This document shows positions 23,010 to 31,806 of a stretch of DNA of 64,000 bases, one piece after another. The translations under genes and the position numbers were made by a program. The number at the start of each line of letters is the position of its first letter. Positions within the stretch are counted from its first letter, which is position 1. The stretch covers positions 620,001 through 684,000 of the forward strand of contig CAWGPR010000012.1 of the NCBI GenBank assembly GCA_963824475.1. Reading direction: 5' to 3'. A model generated the notes under the pieces. It was not told the origin of the DNA and searched no databases. It saw nothing but the letters and a program-made list of their open reading frames with translations. Source of the DNA: Roseiarcus sp963824475 (GTDB lineage: Bacteria; Pseudomonadota; Alphaproteobacteria; Rhizobiales; Beijerinckiaceae).

Positions 23010-23486
23010 TTAAGCAGCCTGCGCGGAAGGCGCTTTGACCGCTTCGATGGTCTTGGCCTTGTTGATCGCAATGGTGCGGGGCTTCTGAGCCTCAGGAACC
23101 TGGCGCACCAAATCGATGTGCAAGAGACCGTTCTCGCTGGTCGCGCCGGTCACCACGACGTGGTCGGCGAGCTGGAACCGGCGCTCAAAAGCGCGCGCGG
23201 CGATGCCCTGATAGAGGACTTCGCGCTTGCCGTCGGTCTTTGCGTTAGCCTCCTTCGAGCCGCGCACGGTCAGTGTGTTCTCGCGCGTCTCGACCGACAA
23301 TTCGTCCTCGGAGAACCCGGCCACCGCGAGCGTGATGCGATAGGCGTTTTCATCGGTCCGCTCGATGTTGTAAGGCGGATAGCTTGGGGCGTTCTGGTCG
23401 CCTCCAGAGACCTTGTCGAGCATCGAGAGCAGACGATCGAAGCCGACGGTGGAACGGTAGAACGGTGAAAGATCGTAATTCAACAT
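23010..23486 (-). CDS. small heat-shock protein, Hsp20 family
   Basis: ATP-independent holdase of the IbpA type. About 158 residues: an N-terminal arm MLNYDLSPFYRSTVGFDRLLSML, an alpha-crystallin domain (about 40-135, with YRITLAVAGFSEDELSV and YQGIAARAFERRFQL), and a short C-terminal tail with the anchoring-type PRTIAI. A start nine codons earlier is open but has no ribosome-binding site, whereas GAGG precedes the ATG at 23486. The gene has its own terminator and a heat-shock-like promoter upstream. Confidence 0.92.
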   Translation of the reverse strand: MLNYDLSPFYRSTVGFDRLLSMLDKVSGGDQNAPSYPPYNIERTDENAYRITLAVAGFSEDELSVETRENTLTVRGSKEANAKTDGKREVLYQGIAARAFERRFQLADHVVVTGATSENGLLHIDLVRQVPEAQKPRTIAINKAKTIEAVKAPSAQAA

Positions 23487-23574
23487 AGTCACATCCTCTT
23501 CGTTGAGCGACATGACGGCTCGCGCCCCAGATATTGGCGGCGCTTGCCGTTGCGGTCCCTTGGAGCCCGCGTTG

Positions 23575-23606
23575 ATAATTTTTGGCTGGAGACGGGCAAA
23601 TTCAAG
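23575..23606 (-). promoter_or_regulatory. possible RpoH-type promoter of hsp20
   Basis: On the minus strand CTTGAA is followed, 17 bases after its CTTG core, by CCAAAAATTAT, similar in layout to alphaproteobacterial sigma-32 promoters (CTTG-N17/18-CYTAT). The match in the -10 element is partial. It lies about 90 bp upstream of the start codon, leaving a leader where an RNA thermometer could sit; I could not demonstrate one by eye. Confidence 0.4.
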
Positions 23607-23726
23607 GGCAAGCGGGCGCGCTTCGCCACAAAAAATGCAACCTCTGCGGTCAAAGCAAGCCGTCGCCGGGCGCTGGGGGATTCGTCTAGAGGGGCCGCCG
23701 CCTCCGGATATCGAGGTCTAACAGAG

Positions 23727-24194
23727 ATGCTGAAATCAATCTCAGTCGTGGCTGCCGTCGCGGCAGCTTTGTGTTTCGCCACCACGGCTTACGCCGCCCA
23801 AAAAGGCCCGCAAACCGAAGAGGATGAGGGGCCGCCCAAGCCGCTGCCGCCGCTGCAGAAGAACTTTCCACTCGACCAGACCTGGTCGCTCAGGGAGCTC
23901 AACGGCAAGCCGGTGCCTCCCGGACTGGACATCAGCCTGAAGATCGACGGGACGCTGCGCGGCTCAGGCTTCACCGGCTGCAATTCGTGGTCGGCGACGA
24001 TGTATCCGGTCAAGGACCAGCATCTCGCCGTCGGCCCCTACGCCCTGACCAAAAAGCAGTGCCCCAAGGATATTATGCAGCTCGAGCTGGGCTTCCTGTC
24101 CGCGCTGCTCGGCAGCCCGGAGTGGGACCTGGTCAACGGCGATCTTGTCATCAAAGGACCGCGCGGCACGCTGCGGCTCGCCCGCTCGCTCTGA
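23727..24194 (+). CDS. META-domain (HslJ-like) secreted protein
   Basis: Periplasmic protein with one META domain, related to HslJ and often linked to stress or drug tolerance. 155 residues. There is a signal peptide MLKSISVVAAVAAALCFATTAYAA. The META core follows: QTWSLRELNGKPVPPGLDIS, GTLRGSGFTGCNSWSATM and a second cysteine in LTKKQCPKDIM that could pair with the first. The upstream open extension is Arg-rich and rejected. It is divergent from hsp20 and convergent with the ABC transporter, with only 13 bp between stops. Confidence 0.85.
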   Translation: MLKSISVVAAVAAALCFATTAYAAQKGPQTEEDEGPPKPLPPLQKNFPLDQTWSLRELNGKPVPPGLDISLKIDGTLRGSGFTGCNSWSATMYPVKDQHLAVGPYALTKKQCPKDIMQLELGFLSALLGSPEWDLVNGDLVIKGPRGTLRLARSL

Positions 24195-24207
24195 GCCTGG
24201 TCCACGA

Positions 24208-26436
24208 TCAGGCCGCCGGCTCCGGCTCGGGGGCAACCCTGGCCGGAGCGCCGTCGCGGGTCTCGAACGTCACCCGACGCTTGTGGAACTGGTTGATCGT
24301 CGCCTGATGGCCAATCGACACGATTGTCGTACGGGGCAGCGTTTCGACGATCGCGCGATAGAGGTCGGCCTCGCTCTTCTCGTCGAGCGAGTTGGTTGAT
24401 TCGTCGAGGAACAGCCAGTCCGGCTCGGCCAGCAAGGCTCGCGCGACCGCGAGCCGCTGCTGTTCGCCGCCGGACAGCCGCATCTGCCAGTTCTCGTTGT
24501 CGTCAAGACGGTCGGCGAGCGCGGGAAGGCCGACCTTGATCAGCGTCTCCCTCAGCTGCTCGTCAGAGAAATTCGCGCTTGCTTCCGGATAGGCGAGCGC
24601 CTCGCGCAAAGGCCCGATCGGGATATAGGGCCGCTGCGGCAACAGCATGAGCTTGGCGTAGGCCGGCTGGCGGATCTCGCCTGAGCCATGCGGCCACAGG
24701 CCCGCGATGGCGCGAAAGAGGGTCGACTTGCCGATCCCCGATGGTCCGACGAATAGCGTGGACTCCTGGGGGACCAGCACCAGGTCGGCGATATGAGCGA
24801 GCCTGCGGCCGTTGGGCAACGCGAGTTCGACGTCGTTAAGCGACAGGGTCGGGGCTTCCGACGGCCGCGCCGTGATACGCGGCGTCTTTTTGTCGTCCGC
24901 GAGCGCGCGGTCGAAGGCGTCCTCGAACGAGGTGAGGCGCTCGATCGTGGCGCGGAAATCGGCGAGGCCGATGTAGCGGTCGACGAAGAAGTTCATCGCG
25001 CCGTTGACGTTGGCGAACGCGTCGGCCGACTGATTGAACCGGCCGAAATCGACGATTTTCGCGAAGTAGAAGGGGGCCACGACCACATAGGGAATGATGA
25101 CGGAAATCTGGCTGTAGAACTGATTGAAGGCGATGAGCCAGGTGCGCACATGGATGATGCGACGGATGGTTCGCACCACCTCGCCGAACACGCCGCCGGC
25201 CCGGTCGATCTCGCGGTCCTCGCCCTTGAGCAGGGCGATCTGTTCGCTGTATTCGCGGATGCGCGCGAGGTCGAAGCGGAAGTTCGCCTCGACCGCCTGC
25301 TGGCGGAAATAGAGCCTGGATAGACTGCGGCCGATGAGCTGAGTGATGCCGGTCGCGACGCAGGCGTAGAGGACGGCGACCCAGAACAGAAAGCCAGGGA
25401 TCCGCACGCCGAAGATCGGCGCTTTCAGCGCGTTCGAGATTCCCCATAGGATGATCGAGAACGAGACCAGATTGGTTGCCGAGGCGATCGCCTGGATGGT
25501 GTAGTTGTAGATGCCGACGTTGCCGGAATTGATGCCGGTGCCGGTGCCGTTGATGAAGCCGCCGATGTCCTGCGAGATGCGCTGGTCGGGGTTGTCGGTC
25601 GTGATGCGCTGGCCTGGGGTATCCCCCAACACGTCTTGATGCGGATCGTCGGCGGCGTTGGCCGCGAGCGCCAGCTTGTAATGCATCGAGCGCATGAGCC
25701 AGCGCGAGGTGAACGAGGCCGTCATCCAGCGGCGCCATTGCAGCACGAAATTCGAGGCGACGAAGAACTCGACGATGCCGGCGACGATCGCGATCGTCGC
25801 CAGAGGCACGAAAACGACCATGAGCTGGTACCAGAACGCGACCCGGTGCGCTTCGTCGGCGACCTGGATCGCGTTGCCGAAATCCCGCTGGAAGAAGTTG
25901 AAGCGCAGCGCCAGCGCGACCTGGAACTGGTTGATCAGGATGAGGAAGAAGACGTTGATGCGCGCGTAAACGTCCTGGCGCAGGATGAGCGGCCGATACG
26001 GCCATGGCCGGACCGAGATCGGGGTCCGGGCGGCGAAGAACGGATCGGCGATCCTCATCATCTTGCGCACCAGGCGGAAGTGAGAGACGGCGAAAATGGC
26101 GAGAACGAACAGCGCCGTCGCCAGCGGCAGATAGCGGGGCAGCTCATATTCCTCGAGGCTGCGGGGCCAATAGCCGACGAGCGCGACAAGGTCGGCCAGG
26201 CCGAACAGAACCGTTTCGATCGCGAACAGTTCGCAAAGGAGAGTGAGGAAGGTCGACATCCTCCAGCGTGGCAGCGATGCGACCGCGGCCAGCGCCGAGG
26301 CGACGCCGATCAAAAGCGTCATCTCGTCCTCTTCGTAGCCGCCGATGACGAGGGCGAGGACGGCGAAGGCGGCGAGGCTCAACATGCGCATGGGGGGCAG
26401 AACCTTGAGCGGGCGGCGAAAAAGGAGAAAGCGCAC
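24208..26436 (-). CDS. SbmA/BacA-related ABC transporter, fused permease-ATPase
   Basis: Inner-membrane ABC protein of the ABC_membrane_2 / YddA-BacA class, which in relatives moves peptides, vitamin B12 or very long chain fatty acids. 742 residues. Extra N-terminal helices (1-125) precede an SbmA/BacA-like membrane domain (about 150-510) that includes the family motif FYSQISVIIPYVVVAPFYFA. The nucleotide-binding domain (about 540-725) has Walker A GPSGIGKST, signature LSGGEQQR, Walker B WLFLDEST and the H-loop SIGHQ. Substrate is unknown. Monocistronic. Confidence 0.9.
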   Translation of the reverse strand: MRFLLFRRPLKVLPPMRMLSLAAFAVLALVIGGYEEDEMTLLIGVASALAAVASLPRWRMSTFLTLLCELFAIETVLFGLADLVALVGYWPRSLEEYELPRYLPLATALFVLAIFAVSHFRLVRKMMRIADPFFAARTPISVRPWPYRPLILRQDVYARINVFFLILINQFQVALALRFNFFQRDFGNAIQVADEAHRVAFWYQLMVVFVPLATIAIVAGIVEFFVASNFVLQWRRWMTASFTSRWLMRSMHYKLALAANAADDPHQDVLGDTPGQRITTDNPDQRISQDIGGFINGTGTGINSGNVGIYNYTIQAIASATNLVSFSIILWGISNALKAPIFGVRIPGFLFWVAVLYACVATGITQLIGRSLSRLYFRQQAVEANFRFDLARIREYSEQIALLKGEDREIDRAGGVFGEVVRTIRRIIHVRTWLIAFNQFYSQISVIIPYVVVAPFYFAKIVDFGRFNQSADAFANVNGAMNFFVDRYIGLADFRATIERLTSFEDAFDRALADDKKTPRITARPSEAPTLSLNDVELALPNGRRLAHIADLVLVPQESTLFVGPSGIGKSTLFRAIAGLWPHGSGEIRQPAYAKLMLLPQRPYIPIGPLREALAYPEASANFSDEQLRETLIKVGLPALADRLDDNENWQMRLSGGEQQRLAVARALLAEPDWLFLDESTNSLDEKSEADLYRAIVETLPRTTIVSIGHQATINQFHKRRVTFETRDGAPARVAPEPEPAA

Positions 26437-26920
26437 TAGCAGACCGACCGGGCCATTAGAAGGGCGATGGGGCCGCGCTCGCCATGAATTGTTGGCAATC
26501 TCGGCGTTAGGACGGGCCTATGGTTTCACGTGAAAACGCGGCTCGCGCTGGGCCATTCCGCGGGGTGTGCAATTCTGCGCGCGACTCAATCTTTTCAGTC
26601 GCTTAACCTCATTTTTCTGCAACTCGCGCGCGGATGGGTTCAGCCCTCGCCGGCCCGAATTGCGCCGCAAACGGCCCCGCACGCGATGCGGGTCGAGACC
26701 CAACATGCGAGTGTTGGTGTGGTCGAGTCATGTCGCCGGGGCGCTGTCTTGCGAAATATTATAATATAGATTGCGTCGTTTCGTGTTTATGTCGGGGATA
26801 GTATAAGTATTTATTGTCTGCGACAACAGTCAATGTTATCTTATCACCTGCAGATCGACTTTGCGTGGCGGAAGGGGCAGCGCCTGCTTCAATGGCTCGC
26901 AAAACAAATGGAGCCTTGAG
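26437..26920. other. AT-richer intergenic region at island edge
   Basis: No credible gene in 484 bp. The first part upstream of the ABC gene is GC-rich. From about 26750 to 26860 the sequence becomes AT-rich (ATTATAATATAG, TATTTATTGTCTGCG), marking the shift into the accessory region. No tRNA or attachment-site duplication was recognised. Confidence 0.45.
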
Positions 26921-27304
26921 TCAAGTGCTTAGGTTTAGCCTTGGCGAGAATGCGTAGAGCCGACCTCCAAGGTACGAGAGGCCAGTATAGGCGAGTGCGC
27001 CTAACCCTTGCGAAATATACCGATCGATTTCAAAATATTCATGCGACGCGATGACGACAAAAACATTTGCGCCGTAGGCGACAGCGATAACAAGCACCCA
27101 TCGCGCCGCGCTGCTTAGGACTGGGCCTTTGTGGTAAAAGGTCCAGGATCGGTTCAAGACGAAACTGACCACCGTCCCAACCGCGTATCCGACGGCGTTG
27201 GCAACAATGTATTGGACGCCGCCAAAACGCATCAGCGCGAAGATGACGGTAAGCCCCAGCGCCGTGTTGACGACGCCAACCGCGGAAAATCTAAAGAAAC
27301 TCAT
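26921..27304 (-). CDS. GtrA-like four-helix membrane protein
   Basis: GtrA family proteins are small membrane proteins that help flip polyprenyl-linked sugars for surface polysaccharide or O-antigen modification. 127 residues with four hydrophobic helices (FFRFSAVGVVNTALGLTVIF, YIVANAVGYAVGTVVSFVLN, WVLVIAVAYGANVFVVI, LGALAYTGLSYLGGRLYAF). The family motif NRSWTF is present. It follows the methyltransferase gene by three bases, so the two form a unit. Lower GC than neighbours suggests transfer. Confidence 0.85.
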   Translation of the reverse strand: MSFFRFSAVGVVNTALGLTVIFALMRFGGVQYIVANAVGYAVGTVVSFVLNRSWTFYHKGPVLSSAARWVLVIAVAYGANVFVVIASHEYFEIDRYISQGLGALAYTGLSYLGGRLYAFSPRLNLST

Positions 27305-27307
27305 TTG

Positions 27308-27997
27308 TTACGATGGTCTCGTGGCGAAAACAGAATATTGCGCCCCGATGGGCAACCACGCAATGAGGGGCTCAACACCTCTTAGGCCAGCGGCAAATCG
27401 TGGGAAAAAAATATGGTAGCTGGTCCTCAGGACTTGCCAGCCCGCATCGCGGCATCTCGCTTGCAGGCTGTTGGCCCTGATAAGGCGGGCGTTTTCGTCG
27501 AACGGGCAGGTGCTCACAGCATAGACCGTCAAAGGATTGAAGGGGTTGTGCTCGAAGATCGCCATAGCTCCCCCTGGCCGGACGACCCGAAAGAGTTCCT
27601 TGAGCCAAAAACCGTGTTCTTCATGAGGAATGTGGTGAAATACGCAAGCCGAGAAGGCCGCGTCAAAGGACTGATCGGGGGCCGGGATCCCTTCCTGAGT
27701 GATGACGAGGCTCTGTTCCCGGCCGGGAAACCTTCTCGAACCATGGGCCAAACTCTTTAGGGAAACGTCGGCGCATGTGATCTCGGACTCGGCAAAATGC
27801 TTTCGGAAATAGGGAATTGAATTGCCAATGCCTGACCCGAAGTCCACGATCGCACGAGGCTTTGGGTCGGCCCACTTCGAGAACAGCTCGATCTTATATT
27901 CGGCAAAAAAAGTCGGATCTTCGCCTGTTATGGCGATGTTTTCTCGGAGTTGATCCTCGTATGCGAGCGCATGCTTATCGAACTCGGCTTCGTCCAT
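27308..27997 (-). CDS. class I SAM-dependent methyltransferase
   Basis: Methyltransferase of unknown substrate. 229 residues. The Rossmann SAM-binding motif I is IVDFGSGIGNSIPYF (about 50-64), motif II follows as ITCADVSLKSL, and post-motif FDAAFSACVFHHIPHEEH and VVRPGGAMAIFEHNPFNP complete the Methyltransf_11/25 pattern. Coupled to the GtrA gene, it could act on a surface glycan or lipid carrier; that is inference. GC is lower than in the left part of the window. Confidence 0.85.
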   Translation of the reverse strand: MDEAEFDKHALAYEDQLRENIAITGEDPTFFAEYKIELFSKWADPKPRAIVDFGSGIGNSIPYFRKHFAESEITCADVSLKSLAHGSRRFPGREQSLVITQEGIPAPDQSFDAAFSACVFHHIPHEEHGFWLKELFRVVRPGGAMAIFEHNPFNPLTVYAVSTCPFDENARLIRANSLQARCRDAGWQVLRTSYHIFFPRFAAGLRGVEPLIAWLPIGAQYSVFATRPS

Positions 27998-28129
27998 GCG
28001 TCAAATAGCCAGCTTTATGGAAAAGGATGAGCAATGGTAATTCTCCAATTACAATGGTGTAAAATTTTGAGCAATAACTCTGACAGAATCCGGTGAACGG
28101 CAGGTTTATCGGCGCCCCGTTTCGAACTA

Positions 28130-29206
28130 GAGCGGAATCCGTTCAGGTTGTGTTGAGGGCTTGGAGTTCGCCGGGATCATACCCGCAGGCCTCGAAATAG
28201 TTTTCGCATTCGGCCGGCTTGAAGAGAGCGGCGCAGCCCTCCAGGATAGCAAGAAGTCCGACAACGGTGCGCTCGGCCAATTTTCGCAGCGCGCTTTTCA
28301 GTTTGGAAATCGCCATCTCGATGGGGTTGAAGTCCGGGCTGTATGGCGGCAGGTATCGTACCGTGCAGTTTTTCCTGGCCAGGATTTCCGCCACTCTCGG
28401 GCTTTTGTGAGCCTTGAGATTGTCGAGCACGACGATGTCGCCTTCCTCCAAAGTCGGCAGGAGATGGTGCTCGAGCCAGGCTTCGAACGTCTCGGCGTTC
28501 ATGGCGTGGTCGTAGGCCTTGGGCGCGATGACGCCTCTCAGGCGCAGGCCGAATACGAAGGTGATCGCTTTGTAATGCCCATGCGGAACACCGCAGCGCA
28601 GACGTTGGCCGCGCCGGCGCCGGCCGAAGCGGCGCGCCATGCTGGTCGTCGCCGCCGTCTCATCGACGAACACCAGTTTCAGCGGATCGAGATCGAGTTG
28701 ACAGTCGAACCATCGCCGTCGCCGCTCAAGGACGTCCGGGCGGCCCTGCTCACTCGCGTGCGCGGACTTTTTTTAAACGTGATGTCGTGGCGGTCGAAAA
28801 AGCGCCAGATCATAGACGGCGACACCTTCTCGCCTCGCGCACGCTCCAGACGGTCGCAGATTTCGTTGAGCGTAAGGTCAGGCTCGCGCCGATGAAGGCG
28901 AAGCAGGAAATCCGTGTGGGCCTCGACGCGCTGCGAACGCGTGTCGCCGCCCATCGGCAACGGCGCGTAGCTGCCGCGCTCGCGCAACGCCGCCACCCAA
29001 CGAATCGCGCTGGAAAAGCTCACCCCGAACCGCTGCGCCGCCGCACGGCAGCTCATGCCTTCCTCGCGAACCGCCGAAACCACCCGCTTGCGCAAATCCA
29101 CCGACAAGGGCCCCATCCCGCGCCGCCTCCGATTCGGCGCACCCCAAGAATCACATTTCCAGCGCGTTGGGAACACCGCACGATTTAACCCGGCCGGAAA
29201 CCGCTC
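28130..29206 (-). mobile_element. IS630-family insertion sequence, copy 1
   Basis: A 1077-bp element bounded by TA dinucleotides (28128-28129 and 29207-29208) within CTAG contexts. Its ends are inverted repeats GAGCGGAATCCG and CGGAAACCGCTC. It contains one transposase in two frames. TA duplication and CTAG target are typical of IS630. Confidence 0.85.
28143..29116 (-). CDS. IS630 transposase made by -1 frameshifting
   Basis: Two frames form one transposase of about 324 residues. The first (28679-29116) starts MGPLSVDLRKRVVSAVREEG and carries the helix-turn-helix regions up to DRHDITFKK. The second (ending 28143) has the DDE catalytic core, with LVFVDETAATTS, IVVLDNLKAHKS and YSPDFNPIEMAI. 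They join at TTT-AAA-AAA-AGT (seven A residues, near 28769-28775). A -1 slip there gives TFKKKSAHASEQGRPDVLER and continues directly into FVDET. Either programmed frameshifting or a simple mutation would look like this; the slippery run favours the first. Confidence 0.8.
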
Positions 29207-29208
29207 TA

Positions 29209-29560
29209 GTTTGACAACGTTATCATTGAACACGGCATATCGCTCCTTCGGCGGAGAAGTGGAGGCTCGAACACCCCCACGATATGCCGCCTTCCCCAAT
29301 TCACGCCCTCACCAACTTTCGGCCATAGCTCCTTACTGATGGATTCGGGGCATTGCGTTGCCCGTCGACGAGGAGAGCGACCATGCGCCGCGCGCGGCTG
29401 TCATCGTGGGTGGGCATGCAGTGATCGACCGCCAGCCGGAAGGTCCGAGCGACGACGCGCGTCGGAAGGCAAGCGCCGTTTCTGTCGGCGTTGCGCGCAA
29501 TGATAAGCGCGCCATTGTGCGCACCCGGATGAGGACGCCCGAAGGCTATACCCTTACAAG
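29209..29560. other. remnant region with short inverted repeat
   Basis: No intact gene. A 9-bp inverted repeat GGCATATCG...CGATATGCC (29234-29242 and 29280-29288) encloses about 37 bp and may be a small mobile-element remnant or transcription stop. The stretch 29340-29560 is GC-rich and open on both strands but matches no family I recognise. It follows a truncated MBL-hydrolase start, so it is probably a rearrangement scar. Confidence 0.4.
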
Positions 29561-29641
29561 CCATGACCAGCGCACGCCGACCTCGGTGACGCTGATCTTG
29601 GTATCACTGAGATCATCTTGGGTCGCGAAGGCGTTGGTCAT
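29550..29641 (-). pseudogene. MBL-fold metallohydrolase, N-terminal remnant
   Basis: The ATG at 29641 overlaps the fumarylacetoacetase stop (ATGA). It reads MTNAFATQDDLSDTKISVTEVG, the usual N-terminus of an MBL-fold hydrolase found beside such genes, and then runs into unrelated sequence and a TAG. Only about 22 family residues survive, and the metal-binding HxHxDH region is gone. Confidence 0.6.
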
Positions 29642-30308
29642 TCCGGTCCCTTCCCTCGGAAGTACGGATCGGCCAGAGCAGGGAGCACGAGGCCGGAGCA
29701 ATTCCCGAACCCAATCTTGTAACCGTCGCCCGTTGCGGCGCCGCGCATGGTTAATGTGTCGTTATCTTCGATGAACGTTCGAGTCATTCCATTCGACAGC
29801 AGGATCGGGTCCCTGCCGCCCCAGGAAAGCTCAAGGAGACTGCCCCGGCTGCCAACGTCAGGTCCCGAGATCGTTCCCGAACCGAGAAGGTCGCCCACTC
29901 GCATCGGGCAGCCGCAAGCCGTGTGGTGCGCGAGTTGCTGGGCGGCCGAGTAGTAGAGCTCGCGGGCATTGGTCCGGCTGATCACGGTCTCGGCGCCCCC
30001 GGCGGGGGTGAGCGCCATCTCCAACGCGATGTCGTAGAGCAACGGACCCGGCTCTCGCAGATAGGGCAGTAGAGGCGTTTCGCGCAGCGGCACCGCTGCG
30101 CGGGACGGCTCAAGAGCGGCTTTCGGGACGATCCAGGGACTGATCGTTGTTGCGGTCGCCTTTGCCTGGAAGGGACCGAGCGGCTGGTATTCCCACGCTT
30201 GGATGTCCCGCGCCGACCAGTCGTTCAGCAATCCGTAGCCGAAGATCATCGCGTCGGCCTCGCTGACTGTCACTGGTCCGGTCGATGGCTGTCCGACGAT
30301 CGCCCCTA
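29638..30308 (-). pseudogene. fumarylacetoacetase, C-terminal half (IS-interrupted)
   Basis: 3' part of a fumarylacetoacetate hydrolase gene whose 5' part lies at 31807-32409; an IS630 element separates them. This half encodes about 222 residues from LGAIVGQPSTGPVTVSEADAM through NDWSARDIQAWEYQPLGPFQ, with the family's active-site and metal-side motifs, to RGKGPE. Removing the IS and one TA restores GAG-CTA-GGG-GCG and the continuous peptide DVELELGAIVGQP. Homologues cleave fumarylacetoacetate to fumarate and acetoacetate in tyrosine/homogentisate breakdown. The gene cannot make a full protein now. Confidence 0.9.
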
Positions 30309-31467
30309 GTACCTCGTCACAGAGGTTTTGACTCTTTGATTTTGGTCTGATTTGAGCGTGGGCTTGGGGTAAGCGCGCCCCATTTTGGCGCGGGCTTTTT
30401 GGGTTGTGAACATCCAGTTGATGCGGGCGCATTCGGCGTTGCGTCGCTTCTCCCAAGCAGCGGTCTCGGCGACAAGCCGGGTGTAGCTTTCGATGCGCCG
30501 ATCGAGACATTGACTGGCCAGGACGCCGATCTCGATCTCGACCATGTTCAGCCAGCTGGCGTGCTTGGGGACGTAGTGGAACTCCAGCCGGCGCAGCACC
30601 CGTCGCGCTTCGTCGGCTGGGAAAGTCTGGTAGAGCGCGCCGGCGGAATGGGTCGACAAGTTGTCGAGCACCACGCGAATGCGCTCCGCCTCGGGATAAT
30701 GGACATCGGTGAGGTCGCGCATGCAGACGGCGAAGTCTTCGGCGGCGCGCCGTTCGGTGACCTTCACCTTGCGCCAGGGGCGGTTCACATCCAAGAACAC
30801 GAACAGGTTCGCGGTTCCGTTGCGTTTATATTCGCAGTCGTAGCGCTCGATTTGCCGCGGCTCGGGCGGGATCGGCCGGCGGACCTCGCCGATGAGCTGG
30901 ATCGGGCTCTCGTCGAAGCAGACCACCGGGCGCTCGGGATCGGGCGCTTCGGAATAAAGATCGAGCACCTCCTCCATACGGGCGACGTAGTCGGCGTCGA
31001 CCTGCGGAATGCACCACATGTCCTTGCGCCATGGCTTGAGGTCATTTTCGGCCAAGCGCCGACGCACCGTCTCGCGCGACACACTCTCGTGCGCAGTCAG
31101 CCTGACCAGTTCACCGGACAGCAACTCCAGCGTCCAGCGAGCGCGGCCCGCGGGTGGACTTCGAACAGGCCGTTGCCACCAGCAGGGCTTCCTCCTTGCC
31201 CGAGAGCTTGCGGTTTGCTCCGGGGCGCGGCTCTTCGCTGAGCGCCGCCTCCAGGTTGCCGAGGACGAAGCGGCGCTTAGTCCGATAGACGGTCGAGCTG
31301 CCCACGCCGACATTGGTCGCGATCGCCTCGTCGCTGGCGCCGCCATCCGCCGCCAACAATATCTGCGCCCGCTTGAGCCTGCGTGCCGCATGCTTGCCGC
31401 CGCTCAGAAGCTCCGTCAGTTCGGTGCGTTCGGTTTGGCTGAGTTCGACCCGATAGCGTACATTCAT
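30306..31467 (-). pseudogene. IS630-family transposase, frameshifted
   Basis: N-terminal frame from 31467 (MNVRYRVELSQTERTELTEL, helix-turn-helix IATNVGVGSSTVYRTKRRFV) to ATACSKS. C-terminal frame from PPAGRARWTLELLSGELVRL to the end, with catalytic VVCFDESPIQLIGE, RVVLDNLSTHSAG and KHASWLNMVEIEIGVL. One extra base near 31153 (AAGTCCACCC) separates them, so the enzyme is probably inactive. The reading frame has no stop inside the element: its TAG is built from the target TA plus the next G (minus strand, 30308-30306). Confidence 0.8.
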
Positions 31468-31806
31468 CCGTGCCTCCTCGTGTTGAGGCACGCACGAACA
31501 GCTGAATCGGATGGCCGGAGTGAGTCGCCCTGCAAAAACCTTCACACCCAGGCAGGGCCAATATCTGGCGTTTATCCACCTCTACACGCGCCTGCACCGC
31601 CGGCCGCCGGCCGAAACTGAGATGCAGGACTATTTTCGCGTCAGCCCGCCTTCCGTGCACCAGATGGTACTGACGCTCGAACAAGCTGGCTTCATTAGGC
31701 GGCAGCCGAGAACGCCCGCAGCATCGAACTGCTCGTTGATCCGACACAGCTGCCAGAGTTACTTTGACCCCGGATTCAACCGGTCAAGATCACTGTGCCG
31801 AGGTAC
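30309..31806 (-). mobile_element. IS630-family element in fumarylacetoacetase gene, copy 2
   Basis: A 1498-bp element with inverted ends GTACCTCGTCACAG and CTGTGCCGAGGTAC, flanked by TA at 30307-30308 and 31807-31808 in CTAG. It carries a frameshifted transposase on the minus strand and, in its 340-bp right part, a divergent winged-helix passenger gene. This is longer than most IS630 elements because of the passenger. Confidence 0.88.
31511..31767 (+). pseudogene. LexA-like winged-helix passenger gene, frameshifted
   Basis: Inside IS copy 2, divergent from the transposase. It begins MAGVSRPAKTFTPRQGQYLA and shows the LexA DNA-binding-domain pattern: TPRQGQYLAFIHLYTRLHRR, PPAETEMQDYFRVSPPSVHQ, MVLTLEQAGFIRRQP. 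After RQPRTPA the frame is lost. A one-base correction near 31717 gives RSIELLVDPTQLPELL and a stop at 31765-31767, a complete protein of about 85 residues. It has no peptidase domain. A role in controlling the element is possible but unproven. Confidence 0.65.
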
